From: Bathymodiolus brooksi
Lineage: Eukaryota; Mollusca; Bivalvia; Mytilida; Modiolidae
NCBI GenBank assembly: GCA_963680875.1
Contig: OY804588.1
Coordinates: 92,498,233 to 92,562,232 of the forward strand
Direction: 5' to 3'
Length of the DNA: 64,000 bases
Part shown: one piece after another, positions 11,605 to 23,046 of the stretch
Layout: each line of letters starts with the position of its first letter
Position numbering within the stretch: the stretch's first letter is position 1
Notes under the pieces: generated by a model
Told to the model about the DNA's origin: nothing
What the model saw: the letters and a program-made list of their open reading frames with translations, nothing else
Database searches by the model: none
Made by a program: the position numbers and the translations under genes

Positions 11605-12083
11605 CAAATAAATATCAGTAGTAAGCTTACCCAGGTAATAAATATCAGTAGTAAGCTTACCCAGGTAATAAATATAAGTAGTAAGCTTACCCAGGTAATA
11701 AATATCAGTAGTAAGCTTACCCAGGTAATAAATATAAGTAGTAAGCTTACCCAGGTAATAAATATCCTCTCTAAATATAAATATAAGTAGTAAGCTTACC
11801 CAGGTAATAAATATCCTCTCTAAATATAAATATAAGTAGTAAGCTTACCCAGGTAATAAATATCCTCTCTAAATATAAATATAAGTAGTAAGCTTACCCA
11901 GGTAATAAATATCCTCTCTAAATATAAATATAAGTAGTAAGCTTACCCAGGTAATAAATATCCTCTCTAAATATAAATATAAGTAGTAAGCTTACCCAGG
12001 TAATAAATATCCTCTCTAAATATAAATATCAGTAGTAAGCTTACCCAGGTAATAAATATCCTCTCTAAATATAAATATCCATT
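11605..12083. repeat. Compound 30-bp / 49-bp nested tandem array
   Basis: Five 30-bp units (AATAAATATCAGTAGTAAGC plus TTACCCAGGT) are followed by about six 49-bp units. The longer units insert CTCTCTAAATATAAATAT between the same flanks. Within the array ATCAG and ATAAG variants alternate. The longer unit probably arose from the shorter by insertion and then took over amplification. Every unit holds AAGCTT. Confidence 0.95.
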
Positions 12084-13220
12084 TATTGAAAATATTTTTC
12101 CACAAGACACCAATGTAACAGGTCTGGAGCAATACCTTAAATCCCCCTGGACATAGAATCCGTGTCTGTCAAGTGTGTCCTTATTATTTATGTGATAAAG
12201 AATCTAATTTATGAAATAGAATTATTATGACAGAAATGGCTATTATATTGACAGCTAGCGTTTGAACATAAACACAAGAACCTCTCTGTACGACAGCATG
12301 TAATGAATTACATCAACTATTTATGACAATGTCAAAATAGTAAAATATGTGTGAGACGCCTTTAATCTTGTATAATGTACATACGTTTGGACAGCGAATA
12401 TATTCGACCAATATTCTATGCAAAAAACTAGGTAGAAGATCAAAGGAACAGAAGCAAGTAACACATCACATGGTTTTTGTTGTTGCCATTACATTGTAAC
12501 ATGGAATTACTATATGCACTTCACTTTACAGATAAGGTTATATTACTACATGCAAAAAAAATGTCTTACACGTTGATGAAAGTGACAAAAAATAACAATA
12601 TGGTCAAAAATAAAAATAATAGAAAAACAAAGAAAAAATAATGTAAGCAAAGAAAACATGATATTTGTCGTCTTTACATTTGTTTTATCTTTTCAATTTT
12701 TTTTCAAGAGTAGCTTCACCATTAAAAATATATATTCCCCAAATTTCACACGAGTGTCTGTACAAAGGGAATGTAATTTGAAGATACATTTTACGTTCAA
12801 AATCGTATTGAAAATATATTACTTAAAGACATATTAGAGAAGAAAATCAATGCTTATTAAAAATATAAATCTTGCAATTCTCAGAGTTAAGACAATGACA
12901 CACATATTAACTGTTAATTTCTTTCTGAAATTTTCTATTAATTGTTTTAACTGTCTGGTGTCGTTATTCGTTCAAGCATTACATCTATTTGATATAATAC
13001 CTTACTTGAATTCACCCTCTGATTTATGGTTGTAGCTTATTATCTGTTATTATGTTCTTATAGCATGAAGTGTTGTTGAACTTTTGTGAACAAAAAATAT
13101 TCAGACAGGGATATCATATTCTTCCATTTCGAGTTGAAGCTATGTCTGAAATGGAACTTAGTGTGGGGTTTTTTTTAATTACAAAAACACAACAAAGAAA
13201 TTTCATTTTAGAAAAATAAA
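12084..13220. other. Unassigned AT-rich sequence
   Basis: No gene or mobile element was recognised. The short plus-strand open frame at 12850-13035 lacks any motif. Confidence 0.4.
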
Positions 13221-13285
13221 TTAAATTTAAAAACTTGTGAACATAGCATAATAAGAATGATATGTTCACAAGTTTGCAAATTTAA
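13221..13285. repeat. Long hairpin, about 25-bp arms
   Basis: AAACTTGTGAACATA (13231-13245) is exactly reverse-complementary to TATGTTCACAAGTTT (13261-13275) with a 15-base loop. After two mismatches the pairing resumes outward for eight more bases (AATTTAA flanks). This could be a fold-back remnant or a structured RNA. No terminal duplication was visible. Confidence 0.7.
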
Positions 13286-13771
13286 CACATGAGTGTAAAT
13301 AGCTTATCACATATCATATCGCTTAGATCGATTGGAAGAAAAGGACAGAGATTTTCCACTGCCTGGTATAAAACTCCCTCAATCGCTTCTCCTCAGCTAG
13401 TGCAAATTAAATAATTCGTCCCTAGCTGCATCCCATCTCAGCAATAGTTTTGTTGTTTTACTTTGTTTATTGGTAATCGTCATGAATATACATTTAGCTG
13501 ACATACTGCTCACTTCAAGGTTAGGTACAAATAAAGCATCGAATTGTGGGGTGTCTTCTTTTCGAAACAACATTGTCAAAACCGAAAGCAAAAGAAAAAT
13601 AAAGGAATAAAATGGCGGACAAGAAGAGTTTGAAGATATCAAAGAGGCAACATAGCACTCGCAAACATTGACATAGAGAGGTGTGCGGAATGCATAGCAT
13701 TTCCTGACTTATGTATTACACTTGTTGTGAAGGATAAAATCTCCAAACCGGGAAAAGAAACGTATATTTAC
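13286..13771. other. Unassigned sequence
   Basis: Moderately AT-rich. GAAGAGTTTGAAGATATCAAAGAGG near 13622 may be a degenerate DR1 end, but the match is too short to call. Confidence 0.35.
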
Positions 13772-13889
13772 AGGTTTATGCTTTATGATGTTTAAAGCCA
13801 CTTTGAACAATATTACAGTTATATCGTGTTTTATCAGTTTTATTGGTGAAGTACCCGGAGAATACCACCGACCTGTGGCAAGTTATTGT
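13772..13889 (-). mobile_element. RUDI-like SINE 3' fragment
   Basis: Only the core and tail are present on the minus strand: ACAGGTCGGTGGTATTCTCC, CACCAATAAAACTG, then ACGATATAACTGTAATATTG and TGGCTTTAAACATC. A deletion removes part of the CGGTTTCCT segment. The tRNA-like head is missing, consistent with 5' truncation. Confidence 0.75.
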
Positions 13890-14660
13890 ATATTTACAAG
13901 TTTTGCCTTACTTTGTTACGAAGCAGTCAAATGAAATACTGCAATTAGATTGAAACATAAATAGGTAAACAAGGGTTTTATAACAATCACCGTTAATCAG
14001 GACATGTTCTAGAATAGTATTACATTTGGTATGCACACAGGAAAACAATATTCACCATTGTCACATACATGTCGTTTTCACCCACCGAATTTGTTAATCG
14101 CATTCCATTGATATACCCAACGAAATTGAGTTAAAAGGACCAAAAAAAAAACCCACCAGAAACAGCGTTTTCTGTCTCATTTCATGACATTTACATAGCA
14201 TTTTACCACAATTGTGATCTTGTGATGTTACGCTCGGACTTGCAGTTTGTATTCCGACGTTTCGCGTCATTACCTTCTAAGTACTCATTTACTATGGAAG
14301 GGCTTCTTTTTTTTTAAAGAATTATCTCGTCTTATTTTTCTAAACGTTTTCAGAATATATCAATATATATTCTGTTACTTGAGGTGTACAGATGTCGACA
14401 GATGGTATTGTCAATTAAAATATCTCCATTATTTCCCTATTGTGCCTTCCGATGGCCTTGCATACTATCTAATATTTGAATGATCGCTAAGGCCGTCGAA
14501 CTTGTATTATACAACTGACCACTTTTGTGTGACAAAAAATAAATAAAGCATACATAAAGGTCAAGATAATGATTAAGCGCTGCTCACTCAGTTATATGCG
14601 TGACGGTCGGCATTTCACACACACGTGTAAAATATTGTATGATCGCGATATTGCATTAAG
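13890..14660. other. Unassigned sequence before the 70-bp array
   Basis: No gene was recognised. The plus-strand open frame at 14247-14483 encodes no motif I know and starts inside AT-rich DNA. Confidence 0.35.
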
Positions 14661-16550
14661 ATGGGAAGTTTGTATCCACTTTGTATTCAAGTACCTATGA
14701 TAAGTCAGAAGAGTAAGCTGTCAGATATGTATGGGAAGTTTGTATCGACTTTGTATTCAAGTACCTTTGATAAGTCAGAAGAGTAAGCTGTCAGATATAT
14801 ATGGGAAGTTTGTATCGACTTTGTATTCAAGTACCTTTGATAAGTCAGAAGAGTAAGCTGTCAGATATGTATGGGAAGTTTGTATCGACTTTGTATTCAA
14901 GTACCTTTGATAAGTCAGAAGAGTAAGCTGTCAGATATGTATGGGAAGTTTGTATCCACTTTGTATTCAAGTACCTATGATAAGTCAGAAGAGTAAGCTG
15001 TCAGATATGTATGGGAAGTTTGTATCGACTTTGTATTCAAGTACCTATGATAAGTCAGAAGAGTAAGCTGTCAGATATGTATGGGAAGTTTGTATCGACT
15101 TTGTATTCAAGTAACTTTGATAAGTCAGAAGAGTAAGCTGTCAGATATGTATGGGAAGTTTGTATCGACTTTGTATTCAAGTACCTTTGATAAGTCAGAA
15201 GAGTAAGCTGTCAGATATGTATGGGAAGTTTGTATCGACTTTGTATTCAAGTACCTTTGATAAGTCAGAAGAGTAAGCTGTCAGATATGTATGGGAAGTT
15301 TGTATCCACTTTGTATTCAAGTACCTATGATAAGTCAGAAGAGTAAGCTGTCAGATATGTATGGGAAGTTTGTATCCACTTTGTATTCAAGTACCTATGA
15401 TAAGTCAGAAGAGTAAGCTGTCAGATATGTATGGGAAGTTTGTATCCACTTTGTATTCAAGTACCTATGATAAGTCAGAAGAGTAAGCTGTCAGATATGT
15501 ATGGGAAGTTTGTATCGACTTTGTATTCAAGTACCTATGATAAGTCAGAAGAGTAAGCTGTCAGATATGTATGGGAAGTTTGTATCCACTTTGTATTCAA
15601 GTACCTATGATAAGTCAGAAGAGTAAGCTGTCAGATATGTATGGGAAGTTTGTATCCACTTTGTATTCAAGTACCTTTGATAAGTCAGAAGAGTAAGCTG
15701 TCAGATATGTATGGGAAGTTTGTATCGACTTTGTATTCAAGTACCTATGATAAGTCAGAAGAGTAAGCTGTCAGATATGTATGGGAAGTTTGTATCGACT
15801 TTGTATTCAAGTACCTATGATAAGTCAGAAGAGTAAGCTGTCAGATATGTATGGGAAGTTTGTATCGACTTTGTATTCAAGTACCTATGATAAGTCAGAA
15901 GAGTAAGCTGTCAGATATGTATGGGAAGTTTGTATCGACTTTGTATTCAAGTACCTATGATAAGTCAGAAGAGTAAGCTGTCAGATATGTATGGGAAGTT
16001 TGTATCCACTTTGTATTCAAGTACCTATGATAAATCAGAAGAGTAAGCTGTCAGATATGTATGGGAAGTTTGTATCGACTTTGTATTCAAGTACCTATGA
16101 TAAGTCAGAAGAGTAAGCTGTCAGATATGTATGGGAAGTTTGTATCGACTTTGTATTCAAGTACCTATGATAAGTCAGAAGAGTAAGCTGTCAGATATGT
16201 ATGGGAAGTTTGTATCCACTTTGTATTCAAGTGATAAGTCAGAAGAGTAAGCTGTCAGATATGTATGGGAAGTTTGTATCGACTTTGTATTCAAGTACCT
16301 ATGATAAGTCAGAAGAGTAAGCTGTCAGATATGTATGGGAAGTTTGTATCCACTTTGTATTCAAGTACCTATGATAAGTCAGAAGAGTAAGCTGTCAGAT
16401 ATGTATGGGAAGTTTGTATCCACTTTGTATTCAAGTGATAAGTCAGAAGAGTAAGCTGACAGATATGTATGGGAAGTTTGTATCGACTTTGTATTCAAGT
16501 ACCTATGATAAGTCAGAAGAGTAAGCTGTCAGATATGTATGCAAGAGGTA
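14661..16550. repeat. 70-bp minisatellite, about 27 copies
   Basis: The unit begins ATGGGAAGTTTGTATC and ends GTAAGCTGTCAGATATGT, with a period of exactly 70 bp from 14661. Two sites vary between units (TATCGACT versus TATCCACT, and ACCTATGA versus ACCTTTGA) in only a few combinations. Two units, near 16201 and 16401, have lost six bases (AAGTGATAAG). The last unit breaks at ATGCAAGAGG just before a SINE head. Confidence 0.97.
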
Positions 16551-16567
16551 TCGACTTTCTATGTCTA

Positions 16568-16702
16568 GGGGGCGGTTGCGCTCGTGATTGTTCGGTAGTT
16601 GGATTTATAGCTGCCTATGTAATCAGTACCTGTGAGCTCGAATCCGGATCATGGCGAGGTGTACTCGAAGCAACATTATGTAATAAAGATTATCAGTGAC
16701 TT
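16568..16702 (+). mobile_element. RUDI-like SINE 5' half
   Basis: Plus-strand head and body: GATTGTTCGGTAGTTGG, CTATGTAATCAGTACC, B-box-like GAGCTCGAATCC, GCGAGGTGTACTCGAAGCAA and ATTATCAGTGACTT. The core and tail are missing and the sequence passes straight into the 61-bp repeats. It abuts the end of the 70-bp array. Confidence 0.8.
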
Positions 16703-16968
16703 TAGAGCTTGCTGTTATTCCCGGGTCTCGTGGTACGTACTGTCGGCGTACTTTTGCGTTGCTTGGAACTTGGTATTATTCCCTAGTCCCGTAGTACGAG
16801 CTGTCTACGTACGCTCTTGCTGTTTACAACTTGGTATTATTCCTGAATTTCGTGACACGTGTTTTCCACGTTTTTGTTGTTTAGAATTTGATATTATTCC
16901 TGAAATCTTTTGGTACGTGTTGACTACGTACGTTTTTTGTTGTTTTGGTTTGTATTGTACCTCAGGAT
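16703..16968. repeat. About 61-bp degenerate tandem repeat, 4-5 copies
   Basis: TATTATTCCYNRNTNYCGTG-like blocks recur at about 16710, 16771, 16830 and 16891, each followed by TACGT...CTACGTACG and TTGTTGTTT. The copies are strongly diverged, so this array is older than the neighbouring 70-bp one. Confidence 0.75.
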
Positions 16969-17648
16969 TTATATTGTTTGTTTCCATATTGTCCTTTTAA
17001 ACCTGAGTATTCCAAGAAATTCCAACAAGAGAGAAGGAAGGGAGATAACTCATAAAGCACACATTATTTACTCAGCTGATTTGCAACGGACATGACAAAC
17101 ACCAATTAATAGAACTGGTCCAAAAATTATTGAATAAATCTTAGATTGAAATCTGAATGCAAATCGATATTTCTTTAGATATCACCATCAGATTTAATCT
17201 TAATAATTAATTATTTATGAACTAAAATACGACATCAGTCAACTGAATTTCCAAAATCTCCCTGTTTCTAATTCCAGCAGCCAAAACAATTGTTGTCGTT
17301 TGACGTAAATATTATACATGGATGTTTATTTCTCGATAAACCATTGCAACATATCAAGTATTTACAAAAATATACAGTTACAGGGAAACAGAAATTGACA
17401 AAGTGATTTTCCCGGGGGTACACACACCTTTATTTATGGCTTTTATCATTTTACATAACGTTAAGAGGTCTGATTTTTTCTTCTTAGAATATTCTATAAA
17501 TATGCATGTATTGGAATATAGTTATTTTTTTCATTAAAATACAAAACTGTTTCTCCTTATTTATATTGGTTCATTAGTTGTTTTTTTTTATTTTTATTTT
17601 TATTAATTCAATAATTATATATCACATATGTGATATGACCAATTTTAC
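16969..17648. other. Unassigned AT-rich sequence
   Basis: No gene was recognised. It contains a perfect 18-bp palindrome (ATATCACATATGTGATAT) near 17618, which is within chance expectation for AT-rich DNA. Confidence 0.4.
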
Positions 17649-17912
17649 AGGGGTGACGTGGTCGTGATCATAACATAGTTGGATTTACAACTAACTGTGC
17701 AATCTGTGTCTATCACCACTAAAGTTGAGAGTTCGAATCCCAATTATGGCAAAGTGTACTCGATACAACATTATGTAAAGAAGTTTTTCAGTGACTCGCG
17801 GCAGGTCAGTGGTTTTCTCCGGGTACTCTGGTTTCCTCCACCAATAAAACTGACCGCCACGATATAACTGAAATATTGTTGAAAGTGTCGTTAAGCACCA
17901 TAAACCTAACCC
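17649..17912 (+). mobile_element. RUDI-like tRNA-SINE, full-length reference copy
   Basis: Best plus-strand copy. Order: GGGGTGACGTGGTCGTGATC; an A-box-like region (TAGTTGGATTTACAACTAAC); B-box-like GAGTTCGAATCCCAATTATGG; GTGTACTCGATACAACATTA; CAGTGACTCGCGGCAGGTC; the core GTGGTTTTCTCCGGGTACTC and CCACCAATAAAACTGACCGC; then ATATAACTGAAATATTGTTG; and the tail AAGCACCATAAACCTAACCC. Pol III boxes in a tRNA-like head plus a conserved core define the SINE class. Name by recall. Confidence 0.88.
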
Positions 17913-18140
17913 ACATGTGCTAACACAAAAAATTGACAAAGTGATGTCATTTCAAAACATGTTAATATTGGCCCTGGGGGTAAATATTGTACAATTAGTT
18001 GATACGTGAGATGATATATATTGTGTGATATTGACAGGAAAATAGAACATTGTTTTACAACCAATATTAGAACTGAATATGATTTTCAAGGCAGAACACA
18101 ACTTTTCTATTCTCCATATCAAATGTATTTAAGTATCTGA

Positions 18141-18283
18141 TGTATTCGATCACAATGTGATAAAGTTTGTCTGTAACTTACAGTTTGTTGATGGTTTCCT
18201 CCACCGATAAATCTGACCGCTACGATATAACTCAAATATTGTTCAAAGTGGCGTTAAGCACCATAAAACGAACCCTAAACCTG
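18141..18283 (+). mobile_element. RUDI-like SINE 3' part
   Basis: Begins in the body (TATTCGATCACAATGTGATA) and runs through a shortened core (GATGGTTTCCTCCACCGATA) to GTTCAAAGTGGCGTTAAGC and AACCCTAAACC. The head is missing. Confidence 0.8.
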
Positions 18284-18875
18284 ATAGTTGCATTGAATAT
18301 ATATCTATCGGTAAACAATCAATCTAGTAAGATTAAATAGTGTTGAATGGCGTTAAATAGCACAACCCCTAGCCTTCCTTTATTATACTTTAAGCGCATA
18401 CTCTGATTTGTGTGTAGTCATATTTCAGTACCCGACCTGTAAAACTCATCCCCATGATATAAACGCCAATAAACCAATGACATATATAGCCACTTTACAA
18501 AGTCTGTAAGGCTGGTGTATAATCATTAGGAACGAAGGCTTAATGAACATAACAAGTAAAGGTATACTGCTTTTATAGCCCATAGCATATGCCTATATTT
18601 TGTTTATTCATAACATGTATCCGTCTTTCAGTGAAGTAATGTTAAACGAAAGACAAAAATCTTTGAGCAGTTGGTCAAAATTTTACAGCAAGAAGTAAAT
18701 AACGTTTCTTGGAAATATTAAAAAATAAATGATACCTGTAGTGAACTCCTCTACTTGTGTGGATTGTTGATATATGCTAAGCCTTAATATATCTACCTTT
18801 TAACTTGTTGAATATATTAATAGGTTTCTTGTTAATTACACTTTATGTAATAATAAAATATTCTGGTTAATTTGT

Positions 18876-19093
18876 TGGTTTTACAATGCTTAACGCCACT
18901 TTCAACAATATATATATAGCAGTTTTATTGGTGGAGGAAATCGGAGTACATGGAGAAACCCACTGACCTGTCGCAAGTCACTGAAAAAACTTTATCACAC
19001 AATGTTGTACACCTCGCCATGAGCGGGATTCGAACTCCCAATATTGATAGACACCAATTGCATGGGTAGTTGTAAATCCAACAACCATAGGAT
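18876..19093 (-). mobile_element. RUDI-like tRNA-SINE with a short core gap
   Basis: Minus-strand copy. Head, body with B-box-like GAGTTCGAATCCCGCTCATGG, core CCACCAATAAAACTG and tail GAAAGTGGCGTTAAGC are all recognisable. The segment GACCGCCACGATATAACTG is replaced by a TA-rich stretch (ATATATATA). Confidence 0.83.
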
Positions 19094-19930
19094 CTAGTTC
19101 ATGTCACAAAAAACATTAGTCTCTAGTCCAAATAGATATTCGTTTTGATTAAGCATGAACATCATGTTTGAAAGAGGTATTTGTCATAGAGTGATATACA
19201 TGTCCAAATAAAAGGAATAACCACACGATATATTTAAGTATTTAACAAGACAAACATAGAACTTAGAGGATTGCAGGTAAAGGGACAAAACCACTAATTA
19301 ATTTCTTTCTGGTTTTCTACTAAATTTGTGTCATGTCAAGTCTACCTGCTTAATTTGTCTGAAGCTTAACCTTTCCAGCACCATTCATTTTCTGAAGCAT
19401 ACACTCGGTCAAAATATCATCGGATGCTTAAAGTCTTGCAGTGAAATGCCATGCTCTGGGACTTCCCCTATTATAAAAATAGCAACGTCATTCCCGGAAT
19501 TTCAGTATTTATAGGTCATGCATCAAGGTCTTCATAAAGGATTAAAATACAATTAAATGCATTCACATGTGGGCTCACAATAATCCTTATATATTGACCT
19601 TCAACTACCAATATTGTTTCTGTCATTACATTTAATATTTTTCAAAATACAACAAAGCGAAAGGATATTGTTTCCTTAAAACGGACTACTTTTGTATATG
19701 TTCTACGCTCTGATTGGTGAATTAGCGGTTTGACACCTAAATCTGCATATCAGTCTCCGGTAATATTACCATTGACATTTAAATACCAAGGAAATACGAA
19801 AGAATATAATTTAACAGGCAAAGAAGATTATAGTATTCTATTGGGCCTCGGTCGACCAAATTGATTGCGGTCCAAATACATTGATTTTATCCGTCCTATG
19901 AACGGACTAATATTTCTACAGCAGGTTAAC
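19094..19930. other. Unassigned sequence
   Basis: No gene or repeat was recognised. The frame at 19326-19514 has no motif. Confidence 0.35.
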
Positions 19931-20493
19931 AGTGAGTGAGTGAGTGATGCTTGTTGCTTAACTTCAACTCAGCAAATTTTTCAGCTAAATCATGACAAGA
20001 ACAAGTAAATTTTGAATGAGATGATGATGAGAGCTGCTTTGTATTAAACCAACAGGCTTAGCTGGATTTGCATAGTGCTAGCTCACTGAAACAACAGTCT
20101 TCGGATAGACATGTCGCCCCACTTGGACACATTATCCTGATTCCGAGCCAACCAGTCTTTGATCTTTCTCCTCAATGCTGTGTGCTTAGCAAAGAACCAA
20201 CAAATTCCAATTTTATAGTTTTTGGTTTTACCCGATCGAGACTCGAATCCACAATATACCGCAATCGAGGCGAGCACACTGACCATTACACAATCGAGGC
20301 GAGCACACTAACAATTACACAATCACACTAACCATTACACAATCGAGGCGAGACACCAACCATTACACAATCGAGGCGAGCACACCAACCATTACACGAT
20401 CGAGGCGAGCACACCAACCATTACACAATCGAGGCGAGCACAACAACCATTACACAATCGAGGCGAGCACAACAACCATTACATAACCGATGC
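19931..20493 (-). mobile_element. Second tRNA-SINE family (SINE-2), head expanded
   Basis: The plus strand shows GTGAGTGAGTGAGTGATG at the element's 3' end, CAGCAAATTTTTCAGCTAAATC, GCTAGCTCACTGAAACAACA, and the tRNA-like head read on the minus strand (TAATGGTCAGTGTGCTCGCC and GATTCGAGTCTCGATCGGG). It matches 28735-29086 and 53472-53837 in the same orientation. The head end has been amplified into several 29-bp repeats, lengthening the copy by about 200 bp. Confidence 0.8.
20255..20490. repeat. 29-bp tandem expansion of the SINE-2 head
   Basis: CCATTACACAATCGAGGCGA recurs about eight times with spacing near 29 bp; one or two copies are truncated or carry CACCAAC or CAACAAC. The amplified segment is the A-box part of the tRNA-like promoter of the SINE. 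Confidence 0.88.
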
Positions 20494-20789
20494 GAGTTTC
20501 AGATTTTGTTTACTCTAATGTTGTTCAATTATTCTATATAGTTTTATTCCATGATCCTATCGTATTTAAAATACCACATTTATCAAAGTTTGGCATTTGT
20601 TGTTTTTTTCCATTTTATGTTTGTAGAAAGGGAGATAATTCGTAATGACAATGCATATTCTATTTTTTGTTTAATGTAGATATATAATCGACGAATATAA
20701 ATTTGTTCACGTCATGATATATTATTTTGCAAACAACAGTAGTGATAACATTATTATATGCTTTAACATCTAGATCATCTATTTATTGT

Positions 20790-20906
20790 TTGTCAGGGAC
20801 TTGTGACAGGTCGGTGGTTTTCTCTACCAATAAAACTGACCGCCATTATATAACTGAAATATTTCTGAAAGTTACGCTAAACATCATAACACTTTAACCC
20901 TAACCC
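20790..20906 (+). mobile_element. RUDI-like SINE 3' fragment
   Basis: CAGGGACTTGTGACAGGTCG, TGGTTTTCTC, ACCAATAAAACTGACCGCC, ATATAACTGAAATATTTCTG and CTTTAACCCTAACCC are present. Bases between TTTTCTC and ACCAATAAAA are deleted. The head is missing. Confidence 0.78.
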
Positions 20907-21814
20907 TTGTTCACTTTCTTATCCAATGCCAATGAAGACTGTATATATTGCCCACCAAGTGTTGGACAGCTAATATACAGATTTAGAACTTGGAATTAAA
21001 CTGAGCTCAGCTCAAACTAGTATGTTAATGTACATAATGTTTTATCTTACAGGCTAGTATAGACTGCAACCCAGGGCCCCTCAAGCTTGGGGCCCTTTAG
21101 CTTGAAGGGCCTGGTAAAGTATTTTATTCTAGTTTATTTGAAAAAATTGTTATAAGTTTGCTTGAAGCGATGTAAATATATCACGAGTAAAAGATATTCA
21201 AGACGGGTGCGGTCGCGTTCGAATGTGACTCCGTTGGAGGAGGTATAATTTCATTAGACAAGGGTCTCAAAAGGTTATAATTCGGCCCTGGTTGTGTTTT
21301 GCACACACTGAAATCCATTAAAATGATACAAATTATCTACATCTGCTGGATATAGCATATCTTTCGTACTGGATTCCATGGGACAATTCATTAAAATGAA
21401 TCGTATCTATTTTTAGTGTAAAAATATCTGTATACAGTTGCAAATTGATGTCAATTACCCTTAGAAATAACATGTTTAAATAAGGGTAATAACAAAATTA
21501 CCGAACTCCGAACAATTTTACAAAGGGAAAGTCAAAACTCATAAGTATTTAAACAGACAAAATCAGTCAACAACCGGAAAACTGTGAAAACCGTAATGAC
21601 CCTGACTTGGTACAGGCATTTCTAAAGAAATGGTGGGTTGAATCAGATTTTAAAGGGCCAAACCTCCCGCTTACATTACGGCTCAAAGGTTCCGGCTGTC
21701 ACTATAACAGTATTTATAACAATACTGGAACAAAATAAGTAAAATAGTTGTCAAAGCAGTACCAAATTCAGTGAAGTAAATGTCAAAAACAATTTTACGT
21801 ACTACATTGCATGT
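20907..21814. other. Unassigned sequence
   Basis: Contains a short GC-rich inverted repeat near 21074-21110 (GGGCCCCTCAAGCTTGGGGCCC, then CTTGAAGGGCC). No gene was recognised. Confidence 0.4.
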
Positions 21815-21890
21815 TTGGGTCCATAAATCTAGCTTAAGCACGCCACATTTTATTGAAGTGTCTGTATCAAGCACGGGGAATGAGCCGTAA
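21815..21890 (+). repeat. Dispersed repeat family 2 (DR2) copy
   Basis: GGGTCCATAAATCTAGC, CGCCACATTTTATTGAAGTG and TCTGTATCAAGCACGGGG align with the reverse complement of 48575-48640 and with 39925-40020. It runs directly into the 31-bp array. Confidence 0.6.
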
Positions 21891-22590
21891 TGTTTATGTG
21901 TATTAGGGGAATGAGCAGTAATGTTTATGTGTATTAGGGGAATGAGCAGTAATGTTTATGTGTATTAGGGGAATGAGCAGTAATGTTATGTGTATTAGGG
22001 GAATGAGCAGTAATGTTTATGTGTATTAGGGGAATGAGCAGTAATGTTTATGTGTATTAGGGGAATGAGCAGTAATGTTTATGTGTATTAGGGGAATGAG
22101 CAGTAATGTTTATGTGTATTAGGGGAATGAGCAGTAATGTTTATGTGTATTAGGGGAATGAGCAGTAATGTTTATGTGTATTAGGGAAATGAGCAGTAAT
22201 GTTTATGTGTATTAGGGGAATGAGCAGTAATGTTTATGTGTATTAGGGGAATGAGCAGTAATGTTTATGTGTATTAGGGGAATGAGCAGTAATGTTTATG
22301 TGTATTAGGGGAATGATCAGTAATGTTTATGTGTATTAGGGGAATGAGCAGTAATGTTTATGTGTATTAGGGGAATGATCAGTAATGTTTATGTGTATTA
22401 GGGGAATGAGCAGTAATGTTTATGTGTATTAGGGGAATGAGCAGTAATGTTTATGTGTATTAGGGGAATGAGCAGTAATGTTTATGTGTATTAGGGGAAT
22501 GAGCAGTAATGTTTATGTGTATTAGGGGAATGAGCAGTAATGTTTATGTGTATTAGGGGAATGAGCAGTAATGTTTATGTGTATTAGGGC
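21876..22590. repeat. 31-bp minisatellite, about 23 copies
   Basis: The unit is GGGGAATGAGCAGTAATG plus TTTATGTGTATTA. Nearly all units are identical. Exceptions are one-base variants (GAGCCG in the first, GATCAG near 22315 and 22376, one GGGAAA, one missing T). The homogeneity indicates recent or ongoing amplification. Confidence 0.97.
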
Positions 22591-22764
22591 TATCATTGTT
22601 ATCTCTATTTCTATGATTTTCCTGTTAGATTTTGAAACTGTTCTGACGGTATGGTATTTTTTTCATTTTCCTTCTGGATTTTCGATCATAATAATTTTTA
22701 ACAAATACTGTGTGAAGTGTGTAAATTGATTGATTATCACCTTTATTGATTTGTGAGCATTTAT

Positions 22765-22931
22765 TGTGGAAGTAAGTTTTATCGGAGGAGGAAATAACAT
22801 CTATCTACCACCAGTCGCTACCAAAGGCTATCAAATAACATTGTATCGAGTACACCTCACCACAGCCTGGAATCGAACTCACAAAGTTTATGGTGATGAC
22901 CAGTGATTGTACATAGGTATATGCAAATCGG
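22765..22931 (-). mobile_element. Diverged RUDI-like SINE fragment
   Basis: On the minus strand GTGAGTTCGATTCCAGGC, GTGAGGTGTACTCGATACAA and a worn core (CCTCCTCCGATAAAACTTAC) are in the correct order. The tail is missing and the core is shortened. Confidence 0.68.
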
Positions 22932-23046
22932 AGTACCTTTTGTAGTTGTATAATTATATTTGGCTTATTTGTCTCAAAATATTATCTAATCCAGGAAGCC
23001 TATATGCATCAAATTTCTTGAGATTGGTTTTAGCAGCGTCCTTTGC

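Noticed and set aside
17618..17635. 18-bp palindrome ATATCACATATGTGATAT as a regulatory site
   Set aside because: A short AT-rich palindrome is expected by chance and has no associated gene.
17649..17760. tRNA gene suggested by the B-box-like GAGTTCGAATCC
   Set aside because: The cloverleaf cannot be completed and the same sequence recurs some 18 times with a fixed non-tRNA body, so it is a SINE head.
21876..22590. Regular short repeats considered as a CRISPR array
   Set aside because: Units are directly contiguous with no variable spacers, and the context is eukaryotic. The same applies to the other arrays.
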